This document shows, one piece after another, positions 37,876 to 47,408 of a DNA stretch of 64,000 bases. Positions within the stretch are counted from its first letter, which is position 1. Every line of letters starts with the position of its first letter. The position numbers and the translations under genes are program-made. The notes under the pieces are model-generated. The model saw nothing but the letters and a program-made list of their open reading frames with translations, ran no database searches and had not been told where the DNA came from. Source of the DNA: Flavobacterium psychrophilum (GTDB taxonomy: Bacteria > Bacteroidota > Bacteroidia > Flavobacteriales > Flavobacteriaceae); contig CAMDDB010000003.1 in NCBI GenBank assembly GCA_945890865.1, forward strand, positions 124,001 to 188,000, written 5' to 3'.

Positions 37876-37887
37876 ACTATTTCAATT

Positions 37888-38829
37888 TTATAATAAACCT
37901 CTACCCGATTTTGTGAGTCTTTTATCTTTTTCAAACTCTTTTACCAAGTTGTCTAAAATTCCGTTGATAAAAATACTACTTTTTGGCGTAGAATACTCTT
38001 TTGCAATTTCTAAATATTCGTTAATGGTAACTTTGGTTGGAATGGAAGGAAATTTCAACAATTCGCAAATTGCCATTTTTAAAATGATGGTGTCAATTTC
38101 GGCAATACGATCAACGTCCCAATTAGGTGTTTTATCGATATATTCCTTTGATAATTCTGCTTCATTAAGCACCGTTTTCCGGAACAAATTCGTTACAAAT
38201 TCTTTATCATCATCGTCTTTATAGACCTCTGGAATGATTAATGAATCCGTTTCTGATTTTAATTGTTTGATTTGTTTTAAAATTAACGTGTTGATTCCTG
38301 GTAAATCATCTAACCAAGTAAGCTTATGATCTTCTAAATAATCGTATAATTTTTCGCTGGGTGCAATTATCTCTGTATATAATTCAGCTAAAAAATTACG
38401 ATCCTCCTCAAAACTTGAGGTAGCAACTTTCATGAAGTTTTGATATAACTTACTGTCTTTAATCGATTCAATTAAATACAAAATGATATCATCATTTTGT
38501 TGCCAATTATTAATTTTGCGCTCTTTCAATGCCTGTTCTAAAGCTTTTGAAGAAGACAAAGCCATCAAAACTCTGTTGTGAACAAATTTCAAACTGGGAT
38601 TACGTTCTTCTTTAGTAGCCAAATGTTTTTTTGAAGCGATAGCAATATACAATTCTTCTTTCTTTTTAGTCTCAACCAAGGCCGAAAGCAATAATAGATA
38701 CAAATCTTGTGTATTTTCTATACTTTGGAATAAAAATTTTTCTTCTTTATCCAATTGATCCGACTGGTGCTGGTGCATAACATAAATGCTTTGCATGACT
38801 TTGATTCGGATATGTCTTCTATTTAACAT
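37888..38829 (-). CDS. nusB: Transcription antitermination factor NusB
   Basis: RNA-binding factor that joins NusE (S10) at boxA of rRNA leaders. The 313-residue protein is about twice the length of the enterobacterial protein; the canonical NusB core is the C-terminal half (about 180-300, including WDVDRIAEIDTIILKMAICE and KVTINEYLEIAKEYS), and the long N-terminal helical extension is common in Bacteroidota. It starts with MLNRRHIRIKVMQSIYVM, typical for the family. First gene of the nusB - DUF1573 - yajC operon. Confidence 0.93.
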   Translation of the reverse strand: MLNRRHIRIKVMQSIYVMHQHQSDQLDKEEKFLFQSIENTQDLYLLLLSALVETKKKEELYIAIASKKHLATKEERNPSLKFVHNRVLMALSSSKALEQALKERKINNWQQNDDIILYLIESIKDSKLYQNFMKVATSSFEEDRNFLAELYTEIIAPSEKLYDYLEDHKLTWLDDLPGINTLILKQIKQLKSETDSLIIPEVYKDDDDKEFVTNLFRKTVLNEAELSKEYIDKTPNWDVDRIAEIDTIILKMAICELLKFPSIPTKVTINEYLEIAKEYSTPKSSIFINGILDNLVKEFEKDKRLTKSGRGLL

Positions 38830-38858
38830 ACTAATTAAGAACTTTATAAAAATTAGAA

Positions 38859-38893
38859 AGCGAAAGTAATTTCACTTTCGCTCTGCAAAAATA
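38859..38893 (-). terminator. Terminator after leucine dehydrogenase, next to the nusB -7 box
   Basis: Stem AGCGAAAGT / ACTTTCGCT (38859-38867 and 38874-38882) followed on the minus strand by a T-rich tract. TATTTTTG on the minus strand (38886-38893) is the likely nusB -7 box, so the hairpin falls at the start of the nusB transcript. Confidence 0.6.
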
Positions 38894-38913
38894 CAATATT
38901 ATTTTAAAAACTT

Positions 38914-40017
38914 TTACTTGCGTAATTCATTTTTTCGATCGTCAATTCGTTTTTGTGCCATAGACATCGCCGCTTGATGTGTTGTGATATTATGTTGCTC
39001 CGCAAACTTGAAAATTTCCATCGATGTGTTGTAAATATTTTCGGTTTTTTCCATCACTTGCGCTCGAGTTAAATTAGCCAACTCAGAATACACATTAATT
39101 ACACCGCCCGCGTTAATTAAAAAATCGGGAGCATATAAAATTCCCTTTTCTTTAAGTATAGCACCATGAATAACTTCATTAGCCAATTGATTGTTGGCTG
39201 CACCAGCAATTACTTTAGCCTTAATTTTATTTATGGTAGCATCATTAATTGTTGCTCCTAATGCACAAGGTGCATAAATATCTACCTCAGCGCTGTATAA
39301 ATCGGCACCCGTGAAAATTTTTGCCCCATATTTTGAGCTCACTTGTTGCAAACGGTCTTCATTAATATCAGAAATGGTAACCAATGCGCCACTTTCCGTT
39401 AAATGTTGCACCAATACTTCGCCTACATGACCAATACCTTGAACTAAAACTTTTTTACCTTCTAAATTATCTGAACCAAAACGGTATTTTGACGCCGCTT
39501 TTAAGCCCATAAAGACACCATAAGCCGTAATGGGCGATGGATTTCCAGAACCCCCTTTTTCTTCGGAAATACCGGTTACATATGGTGTTACTTCACGAAC
39601 GGTGTCCATGTCTTTGGTTTCCATACCCACATCTTCCGCCGTAATATATTTTCCGGATAAAGAATGAACATATTCGCCAAATTTCCGCATCAATTCGGGT
39701 GTCTTTACTGTTTTAGCATCACCAATAATGACCGCTTTACCGCCACCTAGGTTTAAACCCGAAATCGAAGATTTAAATGACATACCACGCGACAAACGCA
39801 ACACATCATTAAGTGCTTCCCATTCATTAGCATAATTCCACATGCGAGTACCCCCCAAAGCCGGACCTAAAACTGTATTATGAATTCCTATAATTGCTTT
39901 TAATCCTGTATCTTTGTCGTTACAAAATACAACTTGTTCGTGACCATCAAAAGAAAGTTGACCAAAAACAGGGTCTACTTTATGAAGCTCATTGGCTTTA
40001 ATTAAATCTGCTGTCAT
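38914..40017 (-). CDS. Glu/Leu/Phe/Val dehydrogenase, leucine dehydrogenase-like
   Basis: A 367-residue NAD-dependent amino acid dehydrogenase, probably deaminating branched-chain amino acids to 2-oxoacids. The catalytic lysine motif GLNLGGGKAVIIGD is present, together with PALGGTRMWNYAN, the dinucleotide-binding segment VLVQGIGHVGEVLVQHL and APCALGATIND. The length matches leucine dehydrogenase rather than the longer glutamate dehydrogenases. The ATG at 40017 (MTADLIKANELHK) was chosen over one at 40059. Single-gene unit. Confidence 0.88.
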   Translation of the reverse strand: MTADLIKANELHKVDPVFGQLSFDGHEQVVFCNDKDTGLKAIIGIHNTVLGPALGGTRMWNYANEWEALNDVLRLSRGMSFKSSISGLNLGGGKAVIIGDAKTVKTPELMRKFGEYVHSLSGKYITAEDVGMETKDMDTVREVTPYVTGISEEKGGSGNPSPITAYGVFMGLKAASKYRFGSDNLEGKKVLVQGIGHVGEVLVQHLTESGALVTISDINEDRLQQVSSKYGAKIFTGADLYSAEVDIYAPCALGATINDATINKIKAKVIAGAANNQLANEVIHGAILKEKGILYAPDFLINAGGVINVYSELANLTRAQVMEKTENIYNTSMEIFKFAEQHNITTHQAAMSMAQKRIDDRKNELRK

Positions 40018-40209
40018 GCAATGTGTTTTAATTAGAAAGTATTCAAAATTTGATTGCAATATTACGAATAATTTTAAATTGAATTAAAAATATATCTATT
40101 TTTTAATAATTTAGCAATAAAATGTTATAAAAATAAATAATATCATATTATCATTACCTTAACAGATTATTGGAAATAATACGAAAATAGAACCACAACA
40201 AAGCATATA

Positions 40210-41976
40210 ATGAAAGAATTACAATATTTAAACAAATATTTTATCAAATATAAATATCGCTTCCTATTAGGATTGTTGATTACTATTGTTGCGCAAATTT
40301 TTTCATTATTTACACCCGAGCTAATTGGTAATTCTATTCAAGTAATTGAAGACTATGTAAAATCAGAACACAAAGAAGTTGCAAATTTAAAACAGGAATT
40401 GCTCAAAAACATTCTTTACATTTTAGCGACAACAATAATTGCTGGATTCTTTACTTTTTTAATGCGTCAAACCTTAATTGTAATGTCGCGTTATGTAGAA
40501 TTTGACCTTAAAAATGAAATATTCAACCATTATCAAAATTTATCGCAACACTTTTACAAAAGAAATCGCACCGGTGATTTGATGAATCGGATTAGTGAAG
40601 ATGTGGGTAAAGTAAGAATGTATGTGGGTCCGGCCGTAATGTATTCTTTAAATACCATCATGCGGTTTACCATAGTTGTCATTTATATGTACAACATTTC
40701 TCCAAAACTTACCCTGTATTCGTTGCTCCCTTTACCACTACTTTCTTATAGCATCTTTAAAATTAGCTCGGAAATACACAAAAAAAGTGGCGCTTTTCAG
40801 AAAAATTTATCCAATTTATTTTCTTTCACGCAAGAAATTTTTTCTGGAATTCGAGTCATCAAAGCTTACGCTATTGAAGGTAAAAAACAAAATAACTTTT
40901 TTGACCTGAGTCAAGAAAGCAATCGCAAAGCGATGGATCTTGCCAAAGTCAATTCACTCTTTGGTCCTTTAATGATTTTACTCATTGGATTGAGTAATCT
41001 CGTGGTCGTTTATGTGGGCGGTTCTATGTATATGAATAATGATCCCGAAATTGAAAGTATCGGTGTTATTGCCCAATTTATATTATACATCAACATGCTA
41101 ACATGGCCCGTAGCCTCTTTGGGTTGGGTTTCGTCTTTAGTACAAGAAGCGGAAGCTTCACAAAAAAGAATCAATGAATTTTTAAAAGAAACACCCAAAA
41201 TCAAAAACCCAACTGAGGTATCTACCAAAATTAAAGGAGCTATCGTTTTTGAAAACGTCAGCTTCGAATACGAGGACACCCATATTAAAGCCTTAACGGG
41301 AATTTCTTTTTCCTTAGAAAAAGGAAAAACTTTGGCAATTTTAGGAAAAACAGGTTCGGGAAAATCGACTATTTTATCCTTAATTAGCAGACTCTATGAT
41401 GTCAATCAAGGTCAAATTACTATTGATGGTCAACCCATTACAACTGTTAATTTATATGATTTGCGCAATGAAATCAGTGTGGTACCACAAGATGCATTTC
41501 TATTTTCAGACAGTATTAAAAACAACATTAAGTTTGGAAATGAAAACGCTAAAGATGAAACTGTCATTGAAGCAGCAAAATTAGCCGTGGTACATGACAA
41601 TATTATGTTATTTAACGAACAATATGAAACTGTTTTAGGCGAGCGAGGCATTACCCTTTCAGGCGGACAAAAACAAAGAGTTTCCATTGCGCGAGCGCTG
41701 ATTAAAAATGCGCCTATCTTACTGCTAGATGATTGCTTAAGTGCCGTTGATACTGAAACCGAAGAAATTATACTCAATAATTTATTAGCCTATTGCAAAG
41801 ACAAAACCACACTTATTGTTAGTCACCGCGTATCCTCGGCTAAGAATGCAGATGAAATTCTAATTTTAGAAGAGGGTAAAATCATAGAAAAAGGCACTCA
41901 CAGTGAACTACTTGCACTAAATGGGTATTACAAAGAATTGTATGTAAAACAACTTTCGGAAAAAGAAATTAACTAA
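40210..41976 (+). CDS. ABC exporter, fused permease and ATPase (MsbA-like)
   Basis: A 588-residue half-transporter that works as a homodimer or heterodimer. Six membrane helices lie in the first 310 residues (ABC type 1 domain, with FYKRNRTGDLMNRISEDVGK). The ATPase domain has Walker A LGKTGSGKSTI, signature LSGGQKQRVSIARAL, Walker B ILLLDDCLSAVD and H-loop VSHRVSS. Walker B ends DD rather than the usual DE, so the catalytic glutamate position is an aspartate; it may form a heterodimer with one degenerate site. The substrate is unknown. The next gene follows after 69 bases. Confidence 0.9.
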   Translation: MKELQYLNKYFIKYKYRFLLGLLITIVAQIFSLFTPELIGNSIQVIEDYVKSEHKEVANLKQELLKNILYILATTIIAGFFTFLMRQTLIVMSRYVEFDLKNEIFNHYQNLSQHFYKRNRTGDLMNRISEDVGKVRMYVGPAVMYSLNTIMRFTIVVIYMYNISPKLTLYSLLPLPLLSYSIFKISSEIHKKSGAFQKNLSNLFSFTQEIFSGIRVIKAYAIEGKKQNNFFDLSQESNRKAMDLAKVNSLFGPLMILLIGLSNLVVVYVGGSMYMNNDPEIESIGVIAQFILYINMLTWPVASLGWVSSLVQEAEASQKRINEFLKETPKIKNPTEVSTKIKGAIVFENVSFEYEDTHIKALTGISFSLEKGKTLAILGKTGSGKSTILSLISRLYDVNQGQITIDGQPITTVNLYDLRNEISVVPQDAFLFSDSIKNNIKFGNENAKDETVIEAAKLAVVHDNIMLFNEQYETVLGERGITLSGGQKQRVSIARALIKNAPILLLDDCLSAVDTETEEIILNNLLAYCKDKTTLIVSHRVSSAKNADEILILEEGKIIEKGTHSELLALNGYYKELYVKQLSEKEIN

Positions 41977-42045
41977 ACTATTGTTTTATCCATTTTTTTT
42001 TTAGATTTTTGATTCGCTATAACTAATTAACTTGAAAGTAGGATT

Positions 42046-42423
42046 ATGAGAGAAAATGAAATGATAGAAAAAGAAGATATTTTTTCTAAAGTATTGCGAG
42101 CAGGAAGAAGAACATATTTCTTTGATGTAAGAGCTACAAAAGCAGACGATTACTACATTACCATTACAGAAAGTAAAAAATTTACAGAAGAAGACGGCTC
42201 CTTTCATTTTAAAAAACATAAAATCTATCTTTATAAAGAAGATTTTGCAGCTTTTAGAGAAATTTTAGACGAAATGGTTGATTTTGTTTTAGACCAAAAA
42301 GGGGAAGAAGTTATTTCAGAAAGACACCAAAAAGATTTCAAAAGAGAAAATTATACTGAAACAACCGACGACGAAATGAAATCGTCTGATAGTTTTACCA
42401 ATATTGATTTTGATGACATTTAA
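42046..42423 (+). CDS. PUR-domain DNA/RNA-binding protein (DUF3276)
   Basis: A 125-residue protein of the Pur-alpha-like family of Bacteroidota and spirochaetes (DUF3276). The single PUR repeat covers about residues 7-85 (IFSKVLRAGRRTYFFDVR, then FHFKKHKIYLYKEDF), and an acidic tail follows. Members bind single-stranded nucleic acids; the cell role is not known. A hairpin terminator follows directly. Confidence 0.9.
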   Translation: MRENEMIEKEDIFSKVLRAGRRTYFFDVRATKADDYYITITESKKFTEEDGSFHFKKHKIYLYKEDFAAFREILDEMVDFVLDQKGEEVISERHQKDFKRENYTETTDDEMKSSDSFTNIDFDDI

Positions 42424-42428
42424 ATATT

Positions 42429-42453
42429 AATCCCGATTTATCGGGATTTTTTA
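42429..42453 (+). terminator. Terminator after DUF3276 gene
   Basis: Stem AATCCCGA / TCGGGATT, 4-base loop, then a T run. Confidence 0.92.
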
Positions 42454-42592
42454 TACCCATAAACCAGTCCTATGTTTACTAAAAACAGGGAGCTTGTTAT
42501 AGATAGTCTATATTATATTTTATAGATGATAAATGTCATTTTTTTGTTCCGTAAGGGAAGTTACTTTTGAATATTAAATAACAATATTTCTT

Positions 42593-43957
42593 ATGCCACT
42601 TTCTTTAATACAAAAATATAATATTCCAGGACCTCGATACACGAGTTATCCCACGGTACCTTATTGGCAAGAAACATTATTTCATGAGTCCGATTGGAAA
42701 ACAAGTGTCATTCGATCGTTTAATGAATCTAACACTACAGAAGGAATTAGCCTCTACATTCACCTCCCCTTTTGCGAAAGTTTATGCACGTTTTGTGGCT
42801 GCAACAAGCGTATTACAAAACGGCATGAAGTTGAACATCCTTATATTCAAGCCTTATTAAAAGAATGGAAAGGATATTGTGATTTATTTCCGAATACACC
42901 TATTATCAAAGAAATCCATTTAGGAGGCGGCACACCCACATTTTTTTCATCCGAAAATTTAGAAATCTTAATTCAAGGCATTTTTGAACGAGCAACACGA
43001 GCCGTTAATTATGAATTTAGCTTTGAAGGACATCCCAACAACACCAGCAAACAGCATTTACAAAAATTATTCGATTTGGGATTTAGACGCGTTAGCTTTG
43101 GGGTTCAAGACTATTCAAGTAAAGTACAAGAAGCCATTCATCGCATCCAACCCTTTCATAATGTTGCAAAAGTTACTTTTTGGGCAAAAGAAATTGGGTA
43201 TACTTCTATTAGCCATGATTTAATTTTTGGATTGCCTTTTCAAAAATTAGACAATGTTTTAGATACTATTGATAAAACCAATTCTTTACAACCAGATCGT
43301 TTAGCATTTTACAGTTATGCACATGTTCCGTGGATTAAAGGCAATGGTCAAAGAGGTTTTAATGATTCCGATTTGCCTAAAGACAATGAAAAACGTCAAC
43401 TTTACGTAGAAGGAAAAAATTTATTGGAAAAAAATGGCTATCACGAAATTGGTATGGATCATTTTGCTTTAAAAAAAGACAGTCTATTTGTTTCTGCTAT
43501 CGAGGGAAAATTACATCGAAATTTCATGGGATATACAGCCTCTAAAACTCAATTAATGATAGGTCTAGGCGTTTCCTCCATTAGTGATAGTTGGTATGCA
43601 TTTGCTCAAAATGAAAAAACAATTGAAGACTATTATGCCCGACTTAAAATAAGTGCGCTTCCGGTTTACAGAGGGCATATACTCACTGCTGAAGACATGA
43701 TCATCAGGAAACACATCTTAAATTTAATGTGTCAATTCAGAACTTCTTGGAAAAACAAAAGTTTACAATTTTCTGAATTACCAAAAGTACTTGAAAATTT
43801 ATTCGAACTAGAACACGATGGCTTAATTGTTAGAGAAAATGAGGCAATTATCATCACTGAAAAAGGAAAGCCTTTTGTGCGTAACATTTGTATGGCTTTC
43901 GATTTACGCTTGATTCGGAAAGCGCCCGAAACAAAGTTGTTTTCAATGACCATTTAA
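42593..43957 (+). CDS. hemN: Oxygen-independent coproporphyrinogen III dehydrogenase
   Basis: Radical SAM enzyme that decarboxylates coproporphyrinogen III to protoporphyrinogen IX in haem synthesis. The cluster motif is CESLCTFCGC (Cys61, Cys65, Cys68, plus Cys70 seen in true HemN enzymes), and the N-terminus IPGPRYTSYPTVPYW is diagnostic for HemN rather than HemW. Other conserved segments are IHLGGGTPTF and RVSFGVQDYSSKVQ. Length 454 residues. The gene touches, tail to tail, the outer membrane protein gene. Confidence 0.95.
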   Translation: MPLSLIQKYNIPGPRYTSYPTVPYWQETLFHESDWKTSVIRSFNESNTTEGISLYIHLPFCESLCTFCGCNKRITKRHEVEHPYIQALLKEWKGYCDLFPNTPIIKEIHLGGGTPTFFSSENLEILIQGIFERATRAVNYEFSFEGHPNNTSKQHLQKLFDLGFRRVSFGVQDYSSKVQEAIHRIQPFHNVAKVTFWAKEIGYTSISHDLIFGLPFQKLDNVLDTIDKTNSLQPDRLAFYSYAHVPWIKGNGQRGFNDSDLPKDNEKRQLYVEGKNLLEKNGYHEIGMDHFALKKDSLFVSAIEGKLHRNFMGYTASKTQLMIGLGVSSISDSWYAFAQNEKTIEDYYARLKISALPVYRGHILTAEDMIIRKHILNLMCQFRTSWKNKSLQFSELPKVLENLFELEHDGLIVRENEAIIITEKGKPFVRNICMAFDLRLIRKAPETKLFSMTI

Positions 43958-45790
43958 TCATTCATAACGAATGTAGGCTGGCTTACCCAGTTGAAAGTCG
44001 GTTATGGTTAAATCCGTATTTTCAAACGAATTGGTTTTGAATAAATTATCCCCTTCAAACGGAATGGATGGATAATAGGATAATGAAATTTGAAAACTAT
44101 TGAATACCAAATAGTCATTGTTTATTTGGACTCCAATACTAAACTTTGAATATACTCTATTATCAAAAAGTGCATTTTTATTAGCTAATGAACCCATCGA
44201 AATATTGACATAAGGACTAAATCGAAACCCATTCCAAACACCTGGCATATAGGTTTGAGTTTGTAGCGAAACCAACCATTTTTGTGTACCTGTGATTCGA
44301 TTATTAAAGCCATCGATGCCATAATAATTATTTAGGGTAAGTTGGTCTTTGAAGGAAGCATCGCGATTGTTTCCCCATATATAGGTTGGTTTTATAAACT
44401 GACGCAATTTCCATTTTCCAATATACAACAACGGACTAATATAATTGCTTCCCAATTTAAATGCAGTTTGTTCAGCAACACCTTGATAAAAAAAACTTCC
44501 CCACTCTACAAAGTTGCTGAGGTAACCAAAAGCATATTTTTTTCCTTGAGAAAATGAAAAACCCGAATACAAACGATAACGCCCGGCTTTTTTTTGATAC
44601 CCCATAACCAATGCTGCATTTTCACCATAGGGAATATCCTCGGTAATATCATAATTGAAAATAAATTTATCTTGATAAAAACGTTGTCGCGAAATTCCAA
44701 GATAACCTAGACTGTTTTTTTCTGTTGAAAAAAAACGAGTTGCATCAAATAGCGCAGAGGGTTGCGAGGAAAACGCTTTCCTATTATAAGAAAAGGCGAC
44801 AATTAAATTAGTTGTTTTTTGATTGAACGTACGCTCTCCATTAATTTTAAATGCCCTTCCGTACCAATATTCTACAAACTCAAACTTAGTAGGAATGCCA
44901 ACTATCGAATCTGATACAGGAAAAAATTCAGTGATTCTTCTGTTTTCAAGTTCTATACCACCTGCATTTTTTGCCACAACAGAATAAAAAGGCCTTGTAA
45001 TTATTACACTTCGTTTATTATCCATATTGAATTCTTTTGCATAGGCAAGATCCAATCGAATAAAACTACTTTTTATATTGCTTACACTATATTGAGCGTA
45101 TCGCGCTTGATCATTGGTTCTAAATTTATTACTGATTTCTCCAGATATTTGATGGCCAAAACCCAAAATATTTCGCTCCGTAACCTTTACACTGCTTTGA
45201 GTTGCCGACAAACTTCCATTGGGAATCAACGACCATGAATCTAATACTCGAATTTTTACATCTATTGAATCTGATGATGATTCTAATAATACTGGAAGTA
45301 CTGTAACCTCTCGAACATAACGTTGACTTCTTATTAATCGCTCGGTTTCTTTCAATAATAAAGAATCGCAACGATCATTTTTTTTGAACAATAATAAATT
45401 ACGAATGGTAAACTCTTTGGTCTTAATGTGAATAGAATTTCCAAAACGATCGACACCATTACTTGGAACTTTAGCATCATTTTTTATTGAAAAGCCAAAG
45501 GTATCCAAAGTTTCAATGGTTATCTTTCGAATGACTTTTCCTGAAGCTTTACGTGCTATTATACCCTTGTTGTAATTACTTTTTTTTGAAACAGGCACAT
45601 CACTCGATAATGCCGAAGGGCGAAAAAGTAATTTATATACCAGCTTATTGAATTTACTTTTTTGTGACCTATCATGAATATCTTGATAAATTTTAGCACT
45701 ATCCTTCACGTTCTCTTTTACCTGAGCAAAAGCACTGAAGGTAAGAAAAAAACAAAAAAGTGTAAAAAATCGATAGTTGGTATAATTCAT
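43958..45790 (-). CDS. Outer membrane beta-barrel protein with POTRA-like N-terminus
   Basis: A 610-residue exported protein (signal peptide ends TFSAFAQ). Residues about 90-190 look like one POTRA-type unit (KVIRKITIETLDTFGFS, then SLLLKETERLIRSQRYVREV), and the rest is a series of alternating amphipathic strands rich in Tyr, Phe and Asn, as in Omp85/TamA-like or surface-antigen barrels. The usual BamA C-terminal Phe is absent; the protein ends in PAYIRYE. The function is unknown; outer membrane assembly or transport is inference. The ATG at 45790 opens the signal peptide; the longer frame to 45859 does not. Confidence 0.75.
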   Translation of the reverse strand: MNYTNYRFFTLFCFFLTFSAFAQVKENVKDSAKIYQDIHDRSQKSKFNKLVYKLLFRPSALSSDVPVSKKSNYNKGIIARKASGKVIRKITIETLDTFGFSIKNDAKVPSNGVDRFGNSIHIKTKEFTIRNLLLFKKNDRCDSLLLKETERLIRSQRYVREVTVLPVLLESSSDSIDVKIRVLDSWSLIPNGSLSATQSSVKVTERNILGFGHQISGEISNKFRTNDQARYAQYSVSNIKSSFIRLDLAYAKEFNMDNKRSVIITRPFYSVVAKNAGGIELENRRITEFFPVSDSIVGIPTKFEFVEYWYGRAFKINGERTFNQKTTNLIVAFSYNRKAFSSQPSALFDATRFFSTEKNSLGYLGISRQRFYQDKFIFNYDITEDIPYGENAALVMGYQKKAGRYRLYSGFSFSQGKKYAFGYLSNFVEWGSFFYQGVAEQTAFKLGSNYISPLLYIGKWKLRQFIKPTYIWGNNRDASFKDQLTLNNYYGIDGFNNRITGTQKWLVSLQTQTYMPGVWNGFRFSPYVNISMGSLANKNALFDNRVYSKFSIGVQINNDYLVFNSFQISLSYYPSIPFEGDNLFKTNSFENTDLTITDFQLGKPAYIRYE

Positions 45791-45901
45791 AATCAATAGG
45801 CATGACCTGCCTGCGCACCTCCAATAAATTAAAGTGTAAAGTAAGTAAAAATGCAACAAACTCTGCTACATCTTGCAAAAAATCATTACAAAAAGTTTAT
45901 G

Positions 45902-45999
45902 TACCTTTGCGCAAAATAGAAACGGTTCATATAGTCACCGATAGGCATGAAATTGCATACCAGTGATCTCAGTTAACCGATTAACACAGTATTGATACC
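45902..45999 (+). promoter_or_regulatory. Promoter box and long structured leader of the DEAD-box helicase gene
   Basis: TACCTTTG (45902-45909) is the probable -7 box. The leader of about 85 bases that follows is clearly richer in G and C than the surroundings and includes the hairpin GTTAA-CCGA-TTAAC (45972-45985) and a possible longer pairing of TCAC with GTGA. Long leaders of this sort are known for cold-induced helicase and cold-shock genes; the regulatory role here is inference. Confidence 0.45.
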
Positions 46000-47346
46000 A
46001 TGAAAACTTTTCTAGAATTTGATTTACCAAAATCGCTTCAAAAAGCATTGGACGAATTGGGATTTGTTCATCCAACTCCAATTCAAGTAAAATCGCATTC
46101 GGTAATTCTTTCCGGAAGGGACATGATGGGTATTGCACAAACTGGTACCGGTAAAACCTTTGCCTACTTATTACCCATATTAAAACACTGGAAATTTCAA
46201 AATAACGAATCGCCTCGCGTTGTGATATTAGTTCCCACTCGAGAATTAGTGGTACAAGTAGCAGAAGAAGTAGAAAAATTAACCAAATACATGAGTGTAA
46301 GAACACTCGGAATATATGGTGGTGTAAATATTAATACCCAAAGAAAAGCATTAGCTTTAGGAGTTGATATATTAGTAGGGACACCTGGACGAGTAATGGA
46401 TTTAGGCCTAGACGGAGTGCTTCGTTTTGATGCATTGCAAAAATTAGTCATCGATGAGTTTGATGAAATCTTAAACTTAGGATTTAGAGCCCAATTGACC
46501 TCTATTCTATCAATGATGCGAGGCAAAAAACAAAACATTTTATTCTCGGCAACCATGACGGAAGATGTGGATGCGATGTTGGATGAATATTTTGAACTTC
46601 CGGAAGAAGTGTCTTTGGCACAAAGCGGTACGCCTCTAGAACAAATTGAACAAATTGTATATAAAGTTCCTAATTTTCTTACTAAATTAAACCTATTGAA
46701 ACATTTGGTTCGAGAAACCGAAGGTATGGATCGGGTATTAATTTTTGTCAACAACAAACGAATTGTTGAATTGGTATCTGAAACTTTAGAGAGTGAATTC
46801 CATGATCAATTTGGAGTCATTCACTCTAATAAATCGCAAAATTATCGATTAAATACAATGGCAGCTTTTCAAGCGGGCGAATTGAGAGGATTAGTTACAA
46901 CAGATATAATGGCGCGTGGATTAGATATATCTGATATTACGCACGTAATCAACTTACAATTTACCGAAGAGCCCGAGAAATACATGCACCGAATAGGTCG
47001 AACAGGTCGAGCCGACAAAACCGGTATTGCTATTAGTTTAATTTCGCCTAGTGAAATTGAAGCTAAAATTGAAGTCGAATTGTTGATGGATACCGAAATA
47101 AAAGAACTTCCTATTCCCGACGATTTAAAAATAGAAGAACGCTATTTAGATTTCGAAAAAGAAAAGAAAAAAATGAAGTTTCTATTAAAAACTCCAAAAA
47201 AAGAAGGAGGCGATGCTTTTCATCAAAAGAAAGATAAAAACAAAAAAGTCAATTTGGGCGGCCCAGGTAAACGAACCCCCAGAAAAACGGAATCTAGAAA
47301 TAGAGCCATTGAACGCAAACGAGACGAAAAGAAAAAGAAGCGATAA
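46000..47346 (+). CDS. DEAD-box RNA helicase (DEFD variant)
   Basis: A 448-residue RNA helicase of the RhlE/CsdA-like group. Motifs in order: Q motif PTPIQ, motif I AQTGTGKT, Ia PTRELVVQ, Ib GTPGRVMD, motif II DEFD (residues 152-155, instead of DEAD), motif III SAT, motif V region VTTDIMARGLDI, motif VI HRIGRTGRADKTG. The tail after about residue 380 is lysine- and arginine-rich and likely binds RNA. It probably acts in ribosome assembly or RNA decay, and the long leader suggests cold or growth control. Confidence 0.92.
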   Translation: MKTFLEFDLPKSLQKALDELGFVHPTPIQVKSHSVILSGRDMMGIAQTGTGKTFAYLLPILKHWKFQNNESPRVVILVPTRELVVQVAEEVEKLTKYMSVRTLGIYGGVNINTQRKALALGVDILVGTPGRVMDLGLDGVLRFDALQKLVIDEFDEILNLGFRAQLTSILSMMRGKKQNILFSATMTEDVDAMLDEYFELPEEVSLAQSGTPLEQIEQIVYKVPNFLTKLNLLKHLVRETEGMDRVLIFVNNKRIVELVSETLESEFHDQFGVIHSNKSQNYRLNTMAAFQAGELRGLVTTDIMARGLDISDITHVINLQFTEEPEKYMHRIGRTGRADKTGIAISLISPSEIEAKIEVELLMDTEIKELPIPDDLKIEERYLDFEKEKKKMKFLLKTPKKEGGDAFHQKKDKNKKVNLGGPGKRTPRKTESRNRAIERKRDEKKKKR

Positions 47347-47383
47347 TTATCAATTGTCAATTATTAATTCTCGAATAATTTCG

Positions 47384-47391
47384 TACTTTTG
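47384..47391 (+). promoter_or_regulatory. Probable -7 box before the BatA-type gene
   Basis: TACTTTTG, 17 bases before the start codon at 47409; no TTTG at the usual -33 distance. Confidence 0.4.
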
Positions 47392-47408
47392 ACAAATTAT
47401 ACATTTAA

